Notes under the pieces: model-generated
Databases searched by the model: none
Told to the model about the DNA's origin: nothing
The model's input: the letters and a program-made list of their open reading frames with translations, nothing else
DNA from: Blastomussa wellsi
Taxonomy: Eukaryota; Cnidaria; Anthozoa; Scleractinia; Plerogyridae
Direction: 5' to 3'
Length of the DNA: 64,000 nucleotides
Assembly (NCBI GenBank): GCA_947652115.1
Contig: OX393569.1
Coordinates: 14,436,407-14,500,406, forward strand
Made by a program: the position numbers and the translations under genes
Shown: positions 58,687 to 64,000 of the stretch, one piece after another
How the letters are laid out: every line of letters begins with the position of its first letter
How positions within the stretch are numbered: position 1 is the first letter of the stretch

Positions 58687-60190
58687 GACAGAATTGCAAA
58701 GAATAATAGGATACGATTGAGACCTGATAAAAAGTGCCCTAAAATATGACGCTATTTATAACTTTCAAGCTATCGCAGAATTGTTCTTAGGACCATATAT
58801 ATATATATATCATAAAGCTTAGTTTACTTGGCGATAAATCAGCCCGTTTTTACTTGAATGCTATGATACCTGTCAGACAAACTTGAACAGAACTATTTTA
58901 AGATTTAGAACAGTGCAGCCCGTCTGATTTTATATATGTCCTTATAGACTGGGAATGCTGATTATCGAAGGGCAACTAAACCAAACACCGAACAGGAAGA
59001 TTTGTCTGCTAACATTCGTTTAGCCATTTAGAATGAACCTCTTTCGTCAAGGTCAGATAAAATTATTTATTCCAACCCGATCTGTATTTTCTTTCAGTGT
59101 CACATATACTATAATTTTTTAGTGATTGTGTTATTTCCTGCCTTGCGGATTGCCGTTTCAGTCCCTGGGGTATTCACCCCAATGAAACTGAAAAAGAACG
59201 AATAAAGGGCATGTGTACAAGTGCGCGAAAGGCGCGCGTGTGGGAAGAGTACGCGCGCGGAGTAATACAACTTTAATTGCTCTCATACCTTCTAACCTGG
59301 GTACAAGAGGTTTTCCCGCGGCACGGTGGAACTGCACCACGAGCGGGTCAAAACAAAGACAAAGACCGAAACCGGAAACCGCGCATGAAAAACCTCTGGC
59401 TCCCATAGTATATTATACCTGATTCGGGGGTGCGACTTGAGGGGTTACAAAAATGTATTCTTTCGCAGAAGTGTCTCATGTCATACCGTCTGTTTAGCCT
59501 AACTGTTTGGCTCAAGTGACTTTGTGGTGTCAGGATTCGGGTAACAACAGTTGCAATTTTGGGGCGATTGCATACCGGTTTTATGCTAACACATTCGGAA
59601 ATTATGCATTTTTTTCAGGGAGGTCACAGGCCCCTCCCCCTCCCCCAGGTCCGAAGGTGCCTGTACGCCTGTGACCCTCCCTATACCTATCATTTTTCAA
59701 AAAGGGACTCCTGATCACAGTTTCCGTCTGAGAGGTTTGTACGGCAAACACGAGCTTGTCTTTCATTTTGATGCCTTTTCAAATAAATCTCTCAGAAAAA
59801 AGGAAATAAATCGCAGATTTACGACAAACAAACCTAATTAATTTTCGCGTACAAATACCGAACGGCAAAGGCCAGAAGTAGAATTTTTGCCATTCGCGGA
59901 GAAAAAAATCCGGTTTATGGTCCATTACGACTTTTCCTAGCTCCCTATAGTAATTTGTTTTATTCATTTTACATTTTGGACTTTATTCCGGCAGAGGGTG
60001 TCACGCCCCGTTCCCCGGGCTTGGACTTTGAGACGAAACCAAAACTTACTTCCTTTTCATCAAAACGTCGCACGAGTTGCTTGTAGCACCCAACGTTGTT
60101 TCGATATCATTTGAGTAAAATAAGGAAGTAAATATTTTCTGTTTGAGCATGAATAATTTCTCATGGCCAAACAAGAGGTAGCCTCTAACA
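58687..60190. other. RAD51C 3' flank, repeats and unassigned DNA
   Basis: Holds a short (AT)n tract near 58797, a GC-rich patch (59215-59400) that gives spurious ORFs, and a copy of the repeat also found at 42160 (59550-59680). No exon found. Confidence 0.4.
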
Positions 60191-60192
60191 TA

Positions 60193-60253
60193 GGCGTTAT
60201 TAGGGGATTGCGTTACCACCCGGACAAGTGTAACGCAATCCCCTAATAACGCC
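60193..60253. repeat. Perfect 24-bp inverted repeat, 13-base loop
   Basis: 60193-60216 (GGCGTTATTAGGGGATTGCG then TTAC) is the exact reverse complement of 60230-60253. With the outer CTGCGGAGGAGACT it belongs to the MITE family at 11410. Confidence 0.9.
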
Positions 60254-60295
60254 TGCGGAGGAGACTAAACAAGAGGGGAATAAATTGAACTTGGA

Positions 60296-60743
60296 GCGAT
60301 GACGTCATCACCACGTGATGTGTGTCGTGGCGTGACACTGGCAATTTTCCCATTCAGCCACAACATACGAGTATATAAAAGCTGTCGACTTTCTCTCCAA
60401 AAACACAGTATAAAGTGTCCTGTCTGGCTTCTTCAAAATGGCAAGTACAGACAAATAAATGCTGGAATATTTCAACCGCACAAGTGACCTTCTGTACCCT
60501 ACGGTGTACAAGCTCATGTAGCGGAAACGAGTATCGTATACCGGAAATGAACGGTCACAAGATGTAATTTGTCTCAGTTTCCTTTGCTGAGTCACGAGTT
60601 TTCTTTTTTTTGCGGTAGCAGAAATACTAGGCTTTGGTAATATTAATTACAAGGTGTGCAGTCTTCGGTATCTTCGAATTCCCAGTGCTTGGTTCAATCG
60701 CTTAACTGGACGACGAATTTCGGCGATTACGCAATTGTAAACC
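60296..60743 (+). promoter_or_regulatory. Putative promoter of the CD36-family gene
   Basis: Contains TGACGTCA (60300-60307), an E-box CACGTG (60312-60317, in ATCACCACGTGATG, partly like the CLEAR motif of lysosomal genes) and TGAGTCA (60588-60594). The start codon context is AACCATGG. These are pattern matches only. Confidence 0.4.
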
Positions 60744-62300
60744 ATGGAGAGAGGTCGTAGTGGAGGCCGAGCTTGTTGTATTGTCAGAAGCAAGAAAATT
60801 GCTGTTCTTTGTATTACTGGGATTGTGCTTGCTGTAACAGGAATTGCCTTATACTTTGTGATGGATGGCGTAATACAGCACAAGATCAATGAGAAGTTAG
60901 TTCTCAAACCGAACTCCGAAGTCTCTAAGCAGTGGCAGGACCCATCTGTTCCTGTCTACCTGCAATTCTTTATATTCGATGTAGCGAATCCTATAGAAGC
61001 CAGGCAAGGTAAACGGCCATACCTTGTTCAGAAAGGACCATATTCATACAGAGAGCACAGGCCGAAGAAGGACATAGCGTGGAATTCGCACACAGACTCG
61101 GTGACTTACAACGAGCAAATGTCGTTTGTGTTCGATGCAGAAACATCTTGCGATTCATGTGACCCTTTCAGTGATACTGTTATAACGGTAAACATCCCTT
61201 TGGTGACTTTAGCTGAAGCAGTCAAAAACTTACCTTCTTATGTGCGTGCTTTTGTTGCTACAATCTTTGATGGATTCAGTGAAAATTTGTTCACACGAAG
61301 GCGAGTGCACGATTTGCTCTGGGGCTACCCTGACCCAATGTTTGAAAAGTACAATAATTTGAGAAACGATCTCCCGTCATTTGTCCAAAACTATTTCCCT
61401 GAGATAAACCCGATGATTGCCCTTGAGCAAAATAACAGCTTTGATGGTGTCACAAGCGTTTTTACTGGAGAAAAGGACATAGACCTGCTAGTGCAATGGT
61501 TGGATTGGAAGGGACTGACGGAATTAAACATATGGAAATCCAGGTATGCAAACATGATCAATGGCACTGATGGGTCTCAGTTTGCCCCTGGAATCAGCTT
61601 CGATGACAGACTGTATGTATTTGTTACGCAACTGTGCCGATCACTGTACTTAACCTATGTAAAAACGATTGAAGTCAAAGGTATAGAAGCCCTTCAGTTC
61701 AGTGTCCCAGCAGAAGTCTTTCTCAGTGCTGCACTCAATCCGGACAACAAAGGGTTTTGCACCACCAAGTGTTATCCTTCAGGTATATTAGATGTGGGCG
61801 TGTGTCAGCCACCATCTCCTGTAGCCATACCTCTTTTTGTTTCAGCACCGCATTTCTACCTAGGAGATAAATCACTACTTGAGCCAGTCGATGGCCTCTC
61901 TCCAAATCAAGAGGAACATGCAACCTTCCTTAATGTGGAACCACACACTGGAATATCAATTAAAAGCAGCAAGCGACTGCAAATCAATGTAAAGATTGAA
62001 CCAATTGTTTCAATCTCCCAGACCAGTGGAATAAGGAAAATGTTTTTCCCTGTCTTGTACATCAACGAGACCGCAACAATTGACAAAGCATCAGCTGATA
62101 AGTTAAAGAGTGAAGTACTGTCCAAGTTCACCATTGTTCATGGCATTGAGCTTGGTTTGGTTTTGCTGGGGGCTCTGCTGATTGTCATTGCCTGCGTCAT
62201 GTTGATTGTTCGTGTTGTGCACGACAGGAAAGTCAAGAAAGCGAGGCTGTTGTTGATTAGTGGTGTTTCAGAAAGAAGACCCCTCCTATCTTCTTCGTGA
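60744..62300 (+). CDS. SCARB2-like: CD36/LIMP-2-family class B scavenger receptor, intronless, 518 residues
   Basis: One uninterrupted ORF covers the whole family length. Short cytoplasmic N-terminus, membrane segment about residues 19-42, large lumenal/extracellular ectodomain, second membrane segment about 470-495. Family hallmarks: FFIFDVANP, YREHRPK, the CRSLYLT block, cysteines in FCTTKC and GVCQ, and SAPHFY. N-glycosylation sequons include NNS, NGT and NET. The tail ends ERRPLLSSS; E510-L515 is an [DE]xxxL[LI] dileucine signal like the LIMP-2 tail, which argues for lysosomal sorting. Role by family: lipid or ligand uptake, or lysosomal enzyme receptor and cholesterol export. Intronless structure may mean an old retrocopy. 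ATTAAA at 62353 is a candidate poly(A) signal. Which paralogue it is cannot be settled from this sequence. Confidence 0.92.
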   Translation: MERGRSGGRACCIVRSKKIAVLCITGIVLAVTGIALYFVMDGVIQHKINEKLVLKPNSEVSKQWQDPSVPVYLQFFIFDVANPIEARQGKRPYLVQKGPYSYREHRPKKDIAWNSHTDSVTYNEQMSFVFDAETSCDSCDPFSDTVITVNIPLVTLAEAVKNLPSYVRAFVATIFDGFSENLFTRRRVHDLLWGYPDPMFEKYNNLRNDLPSFVQNYFPEINPMIALEQNNSFDGVTSVFTGEKDIDLLVQWLDWKGLTELNIWKSRYANMINGTDGSQFAPGISFDDRLYVFVTQLCRSLYLTYVKTIEVKGIEALQFSVPAEVFLSAALNPDNKGFCTTKCYPSGILDVGVCQPPSPVAIPLFVSAPHFYLGDKSLLEPVDGLSPNQEEHATFLNVEPHTGISIKSSKRLQINVKIEPIVSISQTSGIRKMFFPVLYINETATIDKASADKLKSEVLSKFTIVHGIELGLVLLGALLIVIACVMLIVRVVHDRKVKKARLLLISGVSERRPLLSSS

Positions 62301-62400
62301 ACAAACACAAAACAAAAAACCCATGCCCCTGAGAGGGGCTTTGAATGATAAAATTAAAGATTTTTTGAGATCCTACTAGTACAAGTTAAAATGTGAGATA

Positions 62401-62795
62401 CAGTGGCGGATCCAGGATTTTTCTAAGTAGGGGGTACACCACTAAGAATGAGATAATTGACAGGTGACGTCAGGAGCCCATGAGAAGGAGCCTCCATTTG
62501 TACTTTGCCCTTGAGTCAACCCTGTCCCGTATCTTTTCATTTTTAGGACAGTGAGCTCTCACATGTTGGCTATTACACATACTGCGAAAACATACAGCGA
62601 AAACCACCGTGGAAAATGCTTCTAAAAATAAAAAGATACGGGACAGGGTTGACTCAGATGGTCAGTATGGGAGATGGAGGCTCCTTCTCATGGGCTCCAG
62701 GTGATGTAGGCAGAATACTAGTTATATTAGAAAGTCGCAGGTCATCTCGGGGAGGGGTGTGCACCCCCTGCACCCTCCCCCTAGATCTGCCCCTG
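62401..62795. mobile_element. hAT-like MITE with internal palindrome
   Basis: Left end CAGTGGCGGATCCAGG, right end CCTAGATCTGCCCCTG, the inverted form with mismatches; this is a common hAT terminus. Inside, CCATGAGAAGGAGCCTCC and TTGAGTCAACCCTGTCCCGT are mirrored by ACGGGACAGGGTTGACTC and GGAGGCTCCTTCTCATGG. No matching 8-bp TSD was seen, so one flank has probably changed. Confidence 0.8.
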
Positions 62796-64000
62796 AGTTG
62801 GATGCTCATAAAGCATCCGTAGTAGGAAATATTGAATATAAATGAAAAATTGGAAGGACTTCTATTTTGCAGACGCTTCTCAATGTTCTGCAGTGGGTGA
62901 CAATTCTTGATGAAATCCATAATATATTTGGGAGTAACTAATGCAATCATGAAATTTAATAATCATCTGGGATTTTCTCAACATGAATAAAAGTCTTAAG
63001 TTGAGAGAAGGTATCTAAAGGCTTGCAGTCATTCGAACCTCTTTAATGTTTGTTTTTGGAGTTATATGTCAAGCTTATTACATGCAGGGCTGCAAATAAG
63101 AGGTGGAAAACAGACAACGGGTGATCAAACTTTACCAATGTCAGATTAACTCTCAACTGTGGTAGGACAGAAAGTCCGGACATTCTTTATGCCTTCCAAT
63201 GCAATTCCAATGTTTAGGTTTGAAAAGTTAATCATTATTGAGGAGTTCTATAATATTATGTCTTACATCACTGCTGTTTGGTCTGATCACAAATATGGTG
63301 ACTTTGTCAGACGTGTCAATTCACAGGGGAAAAATATTTTTCAGCACTGGTATGGTAGCAGTTTCAAATAATATATAAGAGAATTTATGCTGTTGGTTAT
63401 TTTGACATGCTCTTTCTACTTTTGTAAAATTTTTGTAATTGACATGATCATGTGTGAGACAGCCCAGGCATGTACCAGTAATAGTTATTGTTTTGATGAC
63501 AATATCCGATAACACTGACATTGGGCCAATTTGATGGAACAATCTCTGATGCTATCTCAGAAAGCAATTTTGGATGTACAAATAAATCAAAGGTAAAAAA
63601 GAGAAAATAAATAATTTATGTTTTTATTGAATTAAATTTTGGTATTTATTTGTTGAAACATAAATGAATGGTGTTCCTGTTTACATAACTGATTACGCTT
63701 ACGCAAAAGGTCAAACAACTTAATAATCAATGCAATCAGTGAATAATCGATGACTGAAAATTTTGTAGGCATGATTTCCACCGCTCTCTCAAGTCCCGGT
63801 CTTTGTTCTTCCCCAACAAGGAGTGTTTGCTCTGGTTCCTAATAATTTTGTGGCCTATCAATTAGTCAATTGATTACTCATTGATCATTGGCAATAATCA
63901 ATGACTAATCAACCGATTGCCTATCGATTACTCATTGACATCATTGCTTAGTTATGCCTGGATATTGCGTAAAATTATAAAAGAAAACATTGGAAGACAT
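62796..64000. other. Unassigned DNA
   Basis: No exon recognised. AATAAA motifs near 63580-63610 could end a long 3' UTR of the CD36-family gene. Repeated ATTGATTACTCATTGA-type palindromic units lie at 63860-63945. Confidence 0.4.

Overview
This is nuclear DNA of an animal: spliced genes with GT-AG introns, large AT-rich introns and a dense load of short repeats. The gene families (a five-blade tachylectin-2 lectin, a smoothelin homologue, RAD51C, a C19orf53/UPF0390 protein, a CD36/LIMP-2 receptor) and the repeat types (tRNA-derived SINEs, many inverted-repeat MITEs, Penelope-like and LINE remnants) fit an anthozoan cnidarian, most likely a stony coral. The species cannot be fixed from the sequence alone. 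No prokaryotic, organellar or CRISPR sequence was seen.

Layout. 1-7.9 kb: repeats and unassigned DNA (fold-back elements, a 10-bp tandem repeat). 7.9-8.65 kb, plus: tachylectin-2-like lectin. 8.7-12.1 kb: repeats, including a 508-bp fold-back element. 12.7-39.3 kb, minus: one smoothelin-like gene whose nine exons join in consistent phase to 929 residues; its introns carry most of the mobile DNA in the window. 39.3-43.9 kb: repeats. 43.9-47.04 kb, minus: C19orf53-like gene of three exons. 47.27-58.69 kb, plus: RAD51C, head-to-head with the previous gene across 224 bp. 60.74-62.30 kb, plus: intronless CD36-family receptor with a C-terminal acidic-dileucine lysosomal signal. 62.3-64 kb: a hAT-like MITE and unassigned DNA.

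How the genes relate. They are unrelated housekeeping, cytoskeletal, DNA-repair and immune or scavenger genes, not an operon or cluster. The only likely functional coupling is the shared promoter of C19orf53-like and RAD51C.

Main discoveries: (i) the smoothelin homologue carries several DFRxxL motifs, the actin-binding motif known from smooth-muscle myosin light-chain kinase, between its smoothelin repeats and its CH domain; (ii) RAD51C probably has a tenth, distal last exon restoring the conserved C-terminus, although an ORF reads through the donor to a nearer stop; (iii) several transposons have exact target-site duplications: a 3.03-kb element with 8-bp TSDs and TCGACCGA-rich ends, two Mutator-type MITEs with 9-bp TSDs, a 563-bp element flanked by TTAA, and a TAA-flanked element nested inside a dead LINE; (iv) a 429-bp tandem duplication whose two copies look identical. 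I found no convincing new multi-gene system.
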